A DNA stretch of 64,000 nucleotides, from assembly GCF_021502725.1 (NCBI RefSeq), contig NZ_JAKFFS010000004.1, forward strand, positions 124,001 to 188,000, written 5' to 3'. Shown here piece after piece: positions 26,316-34,644 of this stretch. Position numbers and translations under genes: made by a program. This DNA is from Dyadobacter sp. CY345 (GTDB lineage: Bacteria; Bacteroidota; Bacteroidia; Cytophagales; Spirosomataceae). Numbering within the stretch: position 1 is the stretch's first letter; each line of letters opens with the position of its first letter. The notes under the pieces were generated by a model that saw only the letters and a list, made by a program, of their open reading frames with translations, had not been told where the DNA came from and did no database searches.

Positions 26316-26777
26316 TCAAATCGTAGCTTCAGATATTGCTTCTACTTGCCATGACTTTTCTTGTTTTGGTTTCATTTTTATTTTAAACCAGTGACCCGTC
26401 GCACGAAAAATTAAACCCAACTCTATTGTCTTATCCTGATTCAGTTTGAATTCGCTGATTTCGATAAATGGTAAGGGCTTAAATATATTTTTGTGAAGGG
26501 AATCGGGAAGCTTATCTATAACTTCGCATTGTTTCCCATTGATCGAAAATTTGGCCTTATCAGGAATGTAGGCTGATTTGATAATTTTAATAGGAGCTAT
26601 GTAATAATTTGGATTGAATTTTTGTGTCTCGAAAACATATTCAATACCTGTTTCTATCACAAGAACACTATCAATTTTAGTACTTTCCGTATTGTAAGAC
26701 GAGCATGATGTCGTTGCTGTTACGAATAATCCTACAACCATTATTTTCCAAATAATGACTTTCTTAACGATTTTCAT
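26316..26777 (-). CDS. Small lipoprotein, unknown function
   Basis: A 153-residue protein with a lipoprotein signal (hydrophobic IMVVGLFVTATTSCSS; lipobox Cys at about 25), so it is probably anchored in the outer or inner membrane. The mature part is beta-rich (ETGIEYVFETQKF, YYIAPIKIIKSAYI, TIELGLIFRATGHWFKIKM), with no domain I can name. It overlaps the stop of the upstream zinc-peptidase lipoprotein by four bases (ATGA), so translation is coupled and the two probably act together. AT-rich. Confidence 0.65.
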   Translation of the reverse strand: MKIVKKVIIWKIMVVGLFVTATTSCSSYNTESTKIDSVLVIETGIEYVFETQKFNPNYYIAPIKIIKSAYIPDKAKFSINGKQCEVIDKLPDSLHKNIFKPLPFIEISEFKLNQDKTIELGLIFRATGHWFKIKMKPKQEKSWQVEAISEATI

Positions 26778-28216
26778 TTTTGATAAAATCTATATGAATA
26801 ATTAGCTGCATTTGACGCATTTATGACCAAGCCAAACGACATAATTTCAAACCCGTCACCATATTCGTAATCCTTATCTAAATTGTTTGCAGCCCTTGCC
26901 TGATGAACAAATTCGTGTAATACAGTGACAGCTAACAGGAAGGAAGTAGCCTCTTTTGTGCTTGTTAAATTTGCTTGTTCGAGACCTCTTACCCAACTTG
27001 CATCAATAAAAAATGCATTTGGATTTTCTGCTTTACTATAATATCCAAATTTGCCAGTCATGTCCTTTATAATTATTAGGGGCCCGCTGCCAAATTGAAC
27101 TTTTTCTAATATCTGATTTTCTGAAAAGCCAGACCATTGTTTTAGTGAATTCATCACCTTGGTATCGTTTTGTACAAAAGAATGAAGATTCTTTACCATA
27201 TCGGTAAACCTTGGATAAGCTGCCTGGTCAGCATTAGACATAGTGAATCGACCTATATTCGAATTCAAACTAAAATTATTGATTACAGTAACCGGCGTCA
27301 AAGTTGTACCACAAGGTAATGCCTGATTCGGCCCAACCGAGGTTCCGGGAGCAATATTGGGATTACAAGTTGGACTATAATTTCCTCCAATACTTGTGCC
27401 TCCACCGCCATTCCCGCTTCCTGTAGAATTACCTCCTTCACTTCCTTCCGATCCACTGGGAGGAATAACGGGCTCAGATATTAGAGTATATTTCACGCAA
27501 ACATAAGGGGCACAAATTTCGCACATATCACAGTTGCTTTTGTCCGAACATGTACAAGTTGCATTTGATCGCATATTCATACATTGGGTGAAGGTGGTGA
27601 CATTAGTTCTGGCATTCTTTTCATCTGAGTCGTCAAAATCAGATACACTAAAAGCCTCTGACGTTCCATCTGCCTTATATTTAAACATTTTAATATAATC
27701 TCCAGCCCAACTTCTGACAAGCACATTACCAGTATAAATATTTCTGTTTCCATAAAGCCATGATGAATCCGGAAGCAGGGTAATCCATTCAGTATTAATA
27801 GATTTCTTACGATCTTTATACATCATTAAATAATTTAACTGGTCATATGGTACGTAAGCTCGCGTTTTTTTATCGACAACCAAACTTAATCCATCAAATT
27901 TCATTGGTACAATCACAGCTTCGCCGAACGATATATTTTTGTAAGCCGCTTTATCCCATTTCACAATTTTATTTCTTAATTCACCTTCAATACCGTGTTT
28001 GTGTCTCTTCTCTCTGCTAGTGGTTGAAAGAATGTTTGTGTTAAAATAAGCTTTCGCTTCTTCAATAGATACTACTGTCAGGGAGTCGTTAATTTTCTTC
28101 GAAAAACCCTCGTCGCTTATGATATCATTTTTTTCTTGCTGACATCCAGAAATAAGTAGCATTGTTAAACAAGATAAGAATGATAACTGACTGATTAAGT
28201 TGACAAATTTTTTCAT
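26774..28216 (-). CDS. Putative zinc-metallopeptidase lipoprotein with Cys-rich segment
   Basis: A 480-residue lipoprotein (lipobox LLISGC, Cys25). The middle contains a cysteine cluster (Cys212, 221, 223, 229, 232, 235, 240) and then a Ser/Gly linker (about 253-280). The C-terminal 180 residues carry HEFVH (434-438) in a hydrophobic helix, with a candidate third ligand Glu457 in GDGFEIMSFG, the arrangement of HExxH zinc peptidases. I cannot name the peptidase family. It is first in a two-gene unit with the small lipoprotein, with a four-base overlap. A promoter candidate (TTG, 20 bases, TACGTTTA) lies on the minus strand around 28325-28355. It may process surface proteins or be a toxin-like secreted enzyme (inference). 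Confidence 0.65.
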   Translation of the reverse strand: MKKFVNLISQLSFLSCLTMLLISGCQQEKNDIISDEGFSKKINDSLTVVSIEEAKAYFNTNILSTTSREKRHKHGIEGELRNKIVKWDKAAYKNISFGEAVIVPMKFDGLSLVVDKKTRAYVPYDQLNYLMMYKDRKKSINTEWITLLPDSSWLYGNRNIYTGNVLVRSWAGDYIKMFKYKADGTSEAFSVSDFDDSDEKNARTNVTTFTQCMNMRSNATCTCSDKSNCDMCEICAPYVCVKYTLISEPVIPPSGSEGSEGGNSTGSGNGGGGTSIGGNYSPTCNPNIAPGTSVGPNQALPCGTTLTPVTVINNFSLNSNIGRFTMSNADQAAYPRFTDMVKNLHSFVQNDTKVMNSLKQWSGFSENQILEKVQFGSGPLIIIKDMTGKFGYYSKAENPNAFFIDASWVRGLEQANLTSTKEATSFLLAVTVLHEFVHQARAANNLDKDYEYGDGFEIMSFGLVINASNAANYSYRFYQK

Positions 28217-28364
28217 AATTTTACTTTGGTTTAGTTGTGGAAACGATTAAACTATTGCAAAGTCACCTGATGCCTATGGGGACCAACCGAAGGGGCGAAG
28301 GTGGCTTTGCTTATTGTAAACGTAAAGCTGAAAAACCAATCTGTCAATAGTAAAAAAGCTTTTC

Positions 28365-28392
28365 CAACATATGTTGATTTATGTAGCTACAT
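28365..28392. promoter_or_regulatory. Two adjacent perfect 12-bp palindromes
   Basis: CAACATATGTTG (28365-28376) and ATGTAGCTACAT (28381-28392) are each perfect palindromes, with centres 16 bp apart. They lie just upstream of the lipoprotein-operon promoter candidate on the minus strand, and the second touches the stop codon of the Crp/Fnr-type gene. They could be regulator sites; the factor is unknown. Confidence 0.4.
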
Positions 28393-28985
28393 CAATTTTT
28401 CACTAAGTTGTTGTAATCTTTGCGGGCAAATTCTCTTCGAATTCGAGAAAGGTGGGTAGGTGTAATTCCCAGATAACTGGCGATGTGATTCATCTTAACT
28501 CGATTGGCAATATGCCGGTGTGTTTCTATAAAATCTTCATAACGTTTGTAAGCTGTCTGCATGTGAGAACCATAAAGACGTTTTTCTGATATATGCAGAT
28601 AACTCTGAAGAAGATGAAAGGCTGGTTGATAAAGCTCAGGGAATTCTTCCATTAAGGTTTGGTAATCTTCTCTGGTTATTTGATAAAGAATAACTGGTGT
28701 ACAAGTTTCAATATATTCGGGTGAAGGATTACCAATCAAAAAACTCTCTGTCGAAAAAATCGGACTTCCCTCCGCAGCAAACCAGTTTGTCCATTGCATT
28801 TCCAGCGACTGATAATAACAGCGAACAACGCCTTCTTTTACAAAGTATAAATGATGTTGGTATTGGCCGGGCGAAAGAATCGTTTCAGATTCTGCTAACT
28901 TTTTGACGGTAATCTTTGAAAGAAGTGCTTTACTGGCAGATGGACTTGCAAAGCTTTGCAGGTCGTAGTTGAAAAGTTTTAACAT
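28392..28985 (-). CDS. Crp/Fnr-family transcriptional regulator
   Basis: A 197-residue regulator with an N-terminal cyclic-nucleotide-binding-like beta roll (about 15-115, YFVKEGVVRCYYQ), a dimer helix and a C-terminal winged HTH (about 150-190; MNHIASYLGITPTHLSRIRREF is the recognition segment). It lacks the conserved cAMP-contacting Arg-Ser motif and Fnr-type cysteines, so its signal is unknown; this short form is very common in Bacteroidota. It lies upstream of the lipoprotein operon on the same strand, and the two adjacent palindromes suggest it could act there (inference). A dyad CGGTATGA/TCATACCG just upstream of its start (28988-29037) may be an autoregulatory site. Confidence 0.85.
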   Translation of the reverse strand: MLKLFNYDLQSFASPSASKALLSKITVKKLAESETILSPGQYQHHLYFVKEGVVRCYYQSLEMQWTNWFAAEGSPIFSTESFLIGNPSPEYIETCTPVILYQITREDYQTLMEEFPELYQPAFHLLQSYLHISEKRLYGSHMQTAYKRYEDFIETHRHIANRVKMNHIASYLGITPTHLSRIRREFARKDYNNLVKN

Positions 28986-29304
28986 CTCGGTATGAGTAGT
29001 AAGTGTGGGAGTTTTTATTCAGAAGATTTTCATACCGTTACGTAAAAGTATTTAATTAAAAACGACAAATAGTCACTACAAACCGCCTATTTTAATCAAA
29101 TATCGCATATACTGTCTACGTTTATTCACCAAAAAAACGTACAACTTTTTTCAATTCAGAGAAGCGGAATAATCCTTTTTGAGATACCCCATTCTTTCTG
29201 TATATTTAAAACCAGCACAAGGTTTTAGGTTAGCCGTTCGTTGTAGGTTATGCGTTTTTGCCTAAATAAAAATTTTAACTTTACTGATTAAAAGTAATTT
29301 ATAA
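28986..29304. other. Divergent intergenic region, 319 bases
   Basis: Between the Crp/Fnr-type gene and the S41 protease gene. It holds an 8-bp inverted repeat CGGTATGA (28988-28995) / TCATACCG (29030-29037) next to the regulator's start and a degenerate GGTTAG-word repeat at about 29223-29250. No RNA gene or terminator is seen. Confidence 0.4.
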
Positions 29305-31008
29305 ATGAGTCACGAAAATCCGGAAAAGCCCGTCAGCAATTCAAAATCTGTCATCCGTTTACCCATTATTATCAGCATCACGCTGGCTGCCGGTATGTTG
29401 CTGGGCAGTACTTTTTTTAGCGGAGGCAAAAAGCTGACCGATGTGGCAAAGGGATATGCCAAATTCCGTGAAGTTTTGCTTCTGGTAGAAAATAATTATG
29501 TCGATTCTGTCAACACGGAAGAGCTCGTTGATTATTCAATTTCCAAAATGCTGGAAAAACTTGACCCGCATACAGCCTATTTTAATACAGAAGAAGCAAC
29601 TGCGGCCAGGTCGCAACTTGATTCAGGATTTGACGGTATCGGCGTTGAGTTTAATATTTATAACGACACGGTGTACGTCGTAACACCGCTAAGTGGTGGA
29701 CCATCAGAAGCTGTTGGAATTCAAAGCGGCGACAGGATTCTTAAAGTAAACAAGGAAGTGCTTTCTGCACCCGGGGTTACCAACGGGCAGGTTTACAAAC
29801 TACTTCGTGGAAAGCGTGGAACGAAAGTTACCCTGACTATTGAGCGCCTTGGATTGAAGGATAACATGAATTTTGAGGTCGTCCGCAATCGGATTCCTAC
29901 CTATTCGGTTGATGCAGCATATATGGTCGATAAGGAAATTGGTTATATCAAAGTCAGCCGTTTTTCTGAAACTACTTTTGATGAATTTAAATCCGCGTTG
30001 AGTACGTTGAAGGCTGATGGCTTGAAAAAATTAGTGCTGGATCTTCGCGGAAATCCGGGAGGTTATATGGAACGGGCGACCAGCATTGCTGATGAATTTA
30101 TTTCCGGAGATAAACTTTTGGTTTATACGGAAGGGAAAGATAGTCGTTTCGACAGAAAAACCCGTTCGCATGTTGAGGGTGGTTTTGAGCAAGGAGCGCT
30201 TGTCGTGCTGGTGGATGAAGGAAGTGCTTCTGCCTCTGAAATTTTGGCTGGTGCCTTGCAGGATCATGATCGCGCGCTGGTAGTCGGCCGTCGTTCTTAT
30301 GGCAAAGGGCTGGTTCAAATGCCGATCAAACTTTCGGATGGAGCAGAGTTGCGTCTGACGATTTCCAGATATTTTACGCCAAGCGGCCGTAGTATCCAGA
30401 AGCCGTATGAGATGGGGAAAGGTGAAGACTATAACCAGGATCTGACACATCGTTATGACAGCGGCGAATTCTTCAATGCGGACAGTATTAAATTTGATAA
30501 AACAAAAGCCTATAAAACGGACGGCGGAAGAACCGTTTATGGTGGCGGCGGTATTATGCCGGACGTTTTTGTCCCGCGCGATACGCTGATGAACAGTAAA
30601 TATCTGTTTGAGCTGTATGCTAAAAATATCATCCGGGAATATGCTTTGCGTTACGCAAACGACAATTCAAAACGACTGGAAAAACAGACATTTGATGAAT
30701 ATCTGAAAACATTTGAAGTTTCAGATGCCATGATCTCGGAGCTGGTTAAAGATGCAACAAGGTCGGGAATTAAACTGAATGAAAAGGAATTAAATCGTTC
30801 AAAACCAATTGTTCAGTCACAGACCAAGGCGATAATTGGCCGTTATGTTTGGGGAAGAAAGCATAAGAATGGCCTGAATAATGAAGTTTATGAAGTGCTG
30901 AATCCAATGGATAATGTTTATCAGAACGCTTTAAAACTTTTTGGTAAGGCTTCCGAACTGGAACAGGGGAATTTCAGCAGTTTGAATACCAAGAAAATTA
31001 ATAAATAG
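29305..31008 (+). CDS. S41-family C-terminal processing peptidase
   Basis: Tsp/CtpA-like serine protease of the periplasm that trims or degrades proteins from their C-termini. The 567-residue product has an N-terminal signal anchor (about 17-38), a PDZ domain (about 108-185; GFDGIGVEF, GGPSEAVGIQSGDRI), and an S41 catalytic core with the GSASASEIL serine region (306-314) and the catalytic Lys334 in SYGKGLVQ. A C-terminal helical extension of about 130 residues is typical of the Bacteroidota branch. It is followed after 73 bases by the SDR gene in the same direction. Confidence 0.92.
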   Translation: MSHENPEKPVSNSKSVIRLPIIISITLAAGMLLGSTFFSGGKKLTDVAKGYAKFREVLLLVENNYVDSVNTEELVDYSISKMLEKLDPHTAYFNTEEATAARSQLDSGFDGIGVEFNIYNDTVYVVTPLSGGPSEAVGIQSGDRILKVNKEVLSAPGVTNGQVYKLLRGKRGTKVTLTIERLGLKDNMNFEVVRNRIPTYSVDAAYMVDKEIGYIKVSRFSETTFDEFKSALSTLKADGLKKLVLDLRGNPGGYMERATSIADEFISGDKLLVYTEGKDSRFDRKTRSHVEGGFEQGALVVLVDEGSASASEILAGALQDHDRALVVGRRSYGKGLVQMPIKLSDGAELRLTISRYFTPSGRSIQKPYEMGKGEDYNQDLTHRYDSGEFFNADSIKFDKTKAYKTDGGRTVYGGGGIMPDVFVPRDTLMNSKYLFELYAKNIIREYALRYANDNSKRLEKQTFDEYLKTFEVSDAMISELVKDATRSGIKLNEKELNRSKPIVQSQTKAIIGRYVWGRKHKNGLNNEVYEVLNPMDNVYQNALKLFGKASELEQGNFSSLNTKKINK

Positions 31009-31081
31009 TAAGTTTCCGGGTTTCCCAAAACGGTTTTAGAAAGTTTGTTTGCGGAAACTGGAAATATAAATAGAGTTAATA

Positions 31082-31834
31082 ATGTCTCGTATTGCGTTAA
31101 TAACCGGAGCAACGTCCGGCATAGGAAAAGCCACAGCAGAAGCATTTGCGGATGCGGGAATTGATCTGATACTTTGTGGACGACGCCAGGAAAAACTGGA
31201 AAGTTTAGTTGCAGAATTATCAGATAAAGTGAAGGTCACCACGTTGCTTTTTGACGTACGAAACAAAAAAGCAGTGTTAGATGCCGTCGCTTCCCTTCCT
31301 GAGGAATGGAAAAATATTGATATCCTGGTCAATAATGCAGGTAACGCGCATGGACTCGGTACTTTGGATGAAGGAGATACCGAAGACTGGGATTCCATGA
31401 TTGATGGAAATGTTAAAGGCCTGCTGTATGTATCAAAAGCAATAATTCCCACCCTGATAGCAAACGGAAAAGGCCATATTGTGAATATCAGCTCGGTTGC
31501 CGGTAAACAAACTTACATCAACGGCGCCGTTTACTGTGCTTCAAAAGCAGCGGTAGAAGTGCTGAGCGAAGGGATGCGTCTGGAATTAACGCAGCATGGA
31601 ATAAAAGTTACCAATGTTGCTCCTGGTGCTGTGGAAACCGAATTTTCTCTGGTGCGTTTCAAAGGCGATGAGGAAAAGGCGGAAAAAGTTTATCAGGGTT
31701 TTGATCCTTTGCAGGCGAGTGATATTGCCGATATGATTTTATATGCCGTCAAAGCACCAGCAAGAGTAACAATCGCTGATGTAACAATTCTCGCTGCGGC
31801 GCAATCTGCTGCCACTACGATTTATCGAAAATAA
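31082..31834 (+). CDS. Short-chain dehydrogenase/reductase (YdfG-like)
   Basis: NAD(P)-dependent oxidoreductase of the classical SDR family, 250 residues. Visible: cofactor loop TGATSGIGKA (about 8-17), NNAGNAHG (84-91), catalytic Ser138 with Tyr151 and Lys155 (YCASK), and the PGAVETEFS segment. The whole resembles the YdfG group, which oxidises 3-hydroxy acids such as serine or allo-threonine; the LCGRRQEKLE stretch with Arg after the second strand fits NADP preference. The substrate here is an inference from family. Transcribed with or just after the S41 protease gene. Confidence 0.85.
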   Translation: MSRIALITGATSGIGKATAEAFADAGIDLILCGRRQEKLESLVAELSDKVKVTTLLFDVRNKKAVLDAVASLPEEWKNIDILVNNAGNAHGLGTLDEGDTEDWDSMIDGNVKGLLYVSKAIIPTLIANGKGHIVNISSVAGKQTYINGAVYCASKAAVEVLSEGMRLELTQHGIKVTNVAPGAVETEFSLVRFKGDEEKAEKVYQGFDPLQASDIADMILYAVKAPARVTIADVTILAAAQSAATTIYRK

Positions 31835-31894
31835 TAATCTTGTTCGAATATTAATTGCTCTTCAAATCCAATTGGGTCTTGAAGAGCATTTTCT

Positions 31895-31924
31895 TTTGTA
31901 CAATAAAAAAAAATTGTACTTTTG
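31895..31924 (+). promoter_or_regulatory. Promoter with overlapping dyad, FadR-type gene
   Basis: TTTG (31895-31898), 18 bases, then TACTTTTG (31917-31924): a full match to the Bacteroidota TTTG / TAnnTTTG promoter. A perfect inverted repeat GTACAAT-A8-ATTGTAC (31898-31904 and 31913-31919) covers the spacer and both box edges. The expected start is near 31930, nine bases before ATG 31939. Likely autorepression by the FadR-type protein. Confidence 0.7.
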
Positions 31925-31938
31925 AAACATCAGATGAT

Positions 31939-32610
31939 ATGATGAATAGAGAAAACATAATAAAAAGGATGAGTCTGGCAGATGATGTGGCCAGCAGATT
32001 ACAGCAGAAAATCTCCAAAGGAGAGTTTGCTGTCGGAACAAAACTACCTGCTGAACCGGAATTGATGGTCGTTTTCGGCGTGGGCAGATCTACCGTCAGA
32101 GAAGCGGTCAGGAATCTTTCCAATGCAGGTTTGGTCAGAGTGCAGCAAGGGTTAGGAACTTTCGTTGAAAAGCAGCAGGTCGACTCAGAATCTATGTCCG
32201 AACGCTTTTTTAGAGCAAAAGGGCGTGAATTAAATGAAATCCGGCAACTTTTCGAATTAAAAGTAGCTGAAAAAGCAGCCTTGCACCGGACGGAAAAAGA
32301 CATTTCAGAAATGAAAAAATTTCTGACAAAGCGCAGGGAAATGGCTGCTGCTAATATTCCCGAAGCCTGTATCGAAGCAGATATCAACTTTCACCTCAGC
32401 ATTGCAAAAGCATCGCAAAGCGAGATACTCCTTGATTTATACAAAACCGTCGCGAAGAATCTGAAAGAATATTTTTTAGAACTGTTTATCGATACTGAAA
32501 GTTTTGTTCAAACGCAGATATTACATGAAGAACTTCTGCAAAGTATCGTCGATCAAAATCCACAAAAGGCTTGGGAATGTGCTGCCAAAATAACCGGCCA
32601 ACCTGTTTAA
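31939..32610 (+). CDS. FadR/GntR-family transcriptional regulator
   Basis: A 223-residue one-component regulator: winged HTH (about 12-75; KLPAEPELMVVFGVGRSTVREAVRNL is the family signature, split here by a short turn) and an all-helical FCD ligand domain (about 100-220) with conserved EADINFHLSI (Asp/His metal-ligand helix). The frame is open from 31855, but that part precedes the mapped promoter, so ATG 31939 is the start. The MFS exporter gene follows after 26 bases, so this regulator probably controls the exporter and itself in response to a carboxylate or a drug-like ligand (inference). Confidence 0.88.
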   Translation: MMNRENIIKRMSLADDVASRLQQKISKGEFAVGTKLPAEPELMVVFGVGRSTVREAVRNLSNAGLVRVQQGLGTFVEKQQVDSESMSERFFRAKGRELNEIRQLFELKVAEKAALHRTEKDISEMKKFLTKRREMAAANIPEACIEADINFHLSIAKASQSEILLDLYKTVAKNLKEYFLELFIDTESFVQTQILHEELLQSIVDQNPQKAWECAAKITGQPV

Positions 32611-32636
32611 CATCAGTTCCAGAATAAAAATAAATT

Positions 32637-33872
32637 ATGAAAACGATTGAAGAAAATCCATCCGGTGCTTATGAGGTGCCTGCGGTCAGTGCGGAACAAG
32701 CTGTATTTCCAATTTTATTGGCATTGAGTTTTTCACACCTTTTGAATGATACTTTGCAATCTCTTATTCCATCCATTTACCCGATGGTCAAGGATTCTTT
32801 CCATTTGACTTTCTCACAAATTGGATTAATAACCTTTACTTTTCAATTGAGTGCTTCTGTTTTTCAGCCGTTGGTTGGCTTATATACCGATAAAAAACCA
32901 CAGCCTTTTGCGCTCGCAATCGGGATGTGTTTTACCATGATTGGGTTAATTTCACTTTCCATGGCACCGAGTTTTGAAATTATTCTGGTGTCTGTCGCTC
33001 TGATTGGTATTGGCTCTGCGGTTTTTCATCCGGAAGCTTCACGTATCGCTCGCATGGCCTCTGGCGGAAGACACGGAATGGCGCAGTCACTTTTTCAGGT
33101 TGGCGGTAATGCAGGAAGCTCGCTTGGGCCATTGTTAGCTGCTCTGATCATTTTACCATTCGGACGTTTTCAGATCATCTGGTTTTCCCTGGTTGCTCTG
33201 ATTGCCATCATTATTTTGTCAAAAGTAGGAGGGTGGTATAAGAAGAATATGCATTTAAACCGCAAGAAATCGGGAGCAGCCTCGGGAAATGATCAGGCTT
33301 TAAATCTTTCAAAAAGTAAAGTCGCTTTTTCTATTGGTATCCTTTTGCTGCTGATATTCTCAAAATATATTTACATGGCAAGCCTGACAAGTTATTATAC
33401 TTTTTACCTCATTGACAAATTTGGCGTTTCAGTACAAAGCTCTCAAATACATTTATTTATATTCTTGTTTTCTGTCGCAGTCGGTACGTTTGTTGGCGGG
33501 CCTGTCGGTGATAAAATCGGAAGAAAATATGTCATCTGGATTTCTATTCTTGGCGTAGCGCCGTTCGCTATGTTGTTACCTTATTGCAACCTTTTCTGGA
33601 CTGGCGCATTGACCGTCATTATCGGTCTTGTGTTGTCATCCGCGTTTTCTGCAATCCTGGTTTATGCTCAGGAATTAATTCCTGGTAAAGTTGGGATGGT
33701 TGCAGGTCTGTTTTTCGGATTCGCCTTCGGAATAGCAGGAATAGGCTCGGCTATTTTGGGAAGATTGGCAGACAGTACCAGTATTGAATATGTTTTTTGG
33801 GTATGTTCCTTTCTTCCTTTGATCGGATTATTGACAGGATTCTTGCCGAATTTGGAGCGGAAAAAAGTTTAG
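32637..33872 (+). CDS. MFS transporter, fosmidomycin-resistance (Fsr) type
   Basis: A 411-residue inner-membrane protein with about twelve membrane segments. The N-terminal SHLLNDTLQSLIPSIYP and the GSAVFHPEASRIARMASGGR loop are characteristic of the Fsr subfamily of drug-exporting MFS proteins; LFQVGGNAGSSLGPLL follows. The exported substrate in this organism is unknown; fosmidomycin is only the historic substrate of the E. coli member. It is co-transcribed with the FadR-type regulator and ends at a strong bidirectional terminator. Confidence 0.88.
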   Translation: MKTIEENPSGAYEVPAVSAEQAVFPILLALSFSHLLNDTLQSLIPSIYPMVKDSFHLTFSQIGLITFTFQLSASVFQPLVGLYTDKKPQPFALAIGMCFTMIGLISLSMAPSFEIILVSVALIGIGSAVFHPEASRIARMASGGRHGMAQSLFQVGGNAGSSLGPLLAALIILPFGRFQIIWFSLVALIAIIILSKVGGWYKKNMHLNRKKSGAASGNDQALNLSKSKVAFSIGILLLLIFSKYIYMASLTSYYTFYLIDKFGVSVQSSQIHLFIFLFSVAVGTFVGGPVGDKIGRKYVIWISILGVAPFAMLLPYCNLFWTGALTVIIGLVLSSAFSAILVYAQELIPGKVGMVAGLFFGFAFGIAGIGSAILGRLADSTSIEYVFWVCSFLPLIGLLTGFLPNLERKKV

Positions 33873-33902
33873 TTTTTAAACGTCGCGTTCAATGGAGTAA
33901 TA

Positions 33903-33949
33903 AAAAGGAGTTTTGCAGAGAGGTTTGATTTTTCTGCAAAACTCCTTTT
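33903..33949. terminator. Bidirectional intrinsic terminator
   Basis: A perfect 17-bp stem (33903-33919 AAAAGGAGTTTTGCAGA with 33933-33949) and a 13-base loop lie between the convergent exporter and M23-peptidase genes. A- and T-runs on the outer ends serve both directions. Confidence 0.9.
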
Positions 33950-33966
33950 ACTTTCCAATACTTTGC

Positions 33967-34644
33967 CTAACCATTAACTCTCAAAATTAAATCCGGGTCC
34001 GGGCATATCGACAAATAATATTCTCTCTCCGCGATGCTGCTGACGCCGGGAAAGTCGCCTTTTTTGTCGCCCATATCGCTGATTATTTGGAAGTGAAGGT
34101 GCGGCGGCCAATCGCCGTTTTCAGGAAATGTGCCGATTTTTGCGATTTGCTCTCCTGCTGTTATCAGTTTCCCCTCATGTAAATTTTCCAGCGACTTTAA
34201 GGCAAGATGACCGTATAAAGTGTAAAACGGAACATGGTCCAGTTCGTGTTTTAAAATAATGGTAGGACCATAGTCGCCAAAATAATTGTTGAATGCAAAG
34301 CTATGCACTTCCCCGGCCAACGGCGCATATACCGGTTCGCCGGCTGCTGCCCAAATATCAACGCCAAGATGAATACTTCTTTCATTTTCCTGATTCGTAA
34401 AGTGCTCTCTTTGCCGGTAAATTACCCGATTTTCGTCGTAGCCGCCAATGCCAACGTACTGATTTTGGGATAACATTTCTTCAAAAACATATTTAGAAAA
34501 TACAGAAATTTCTCTCAAATCACGGCTCAATAAATCACTGTTCTTCTCAGAAAAATCAAGTTTTCGAAATGGCTTTTCGCTCGAAATAGCTTTTTCGAAA
34601 TGTGGATGAGTTTGTAGGATGTCTGATAATGATTTCATTGACAA
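33967..34644 (-). CDS. M23-family metallopeptidase without a visible signal peptide
   Basis: The 225-residue product contains a LytM-type zinc endopeptidase domain (about 88-195) with ligands His92 and Asp96 (HLGVD) and His184 in HLHF, plus His146 in YGH. Such enzymes cut peptidoglycan cross-links. The N-terminal 85 residues are polar and contain no hydrophobic export signal, which is unusual for a wall hydrolase. It begins directly at the end of the upstream metzincin gene (stop at 34645, start at 34644), so the two are one transcript. Either export is non-classical, or it acts on a cytoplasmic substrate. Confidence 0.8.
   Translation of the reverse strand: MSMKSLSDILQTHPHFEKAISSEKPFRKLDFSEKNSDLLSRDLREISVFSKYVFEEMLSQNQYVGIGGYDENRVIYRQREHFTNQENERSIHLGVDIWAAAGEPVYAPLAGEVHSFAFNNYFGDYGPTIILKHELDHVPFYTLYGHLALKSLENLHEGKLITAGEQIAKIGTFPENGDWPPHLHFQIISDMGDKKGDFPGVSSIAEREYYLSICPDPDLILRVNG

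Noticed and set aside
31011..31059. Inverted pair AGTTTCCG / CGGAAACT between the S41 and SDR genes
   Set aside because: Only eight base pairs with a 33-base loop and no T-run; too weak to call a terminator.
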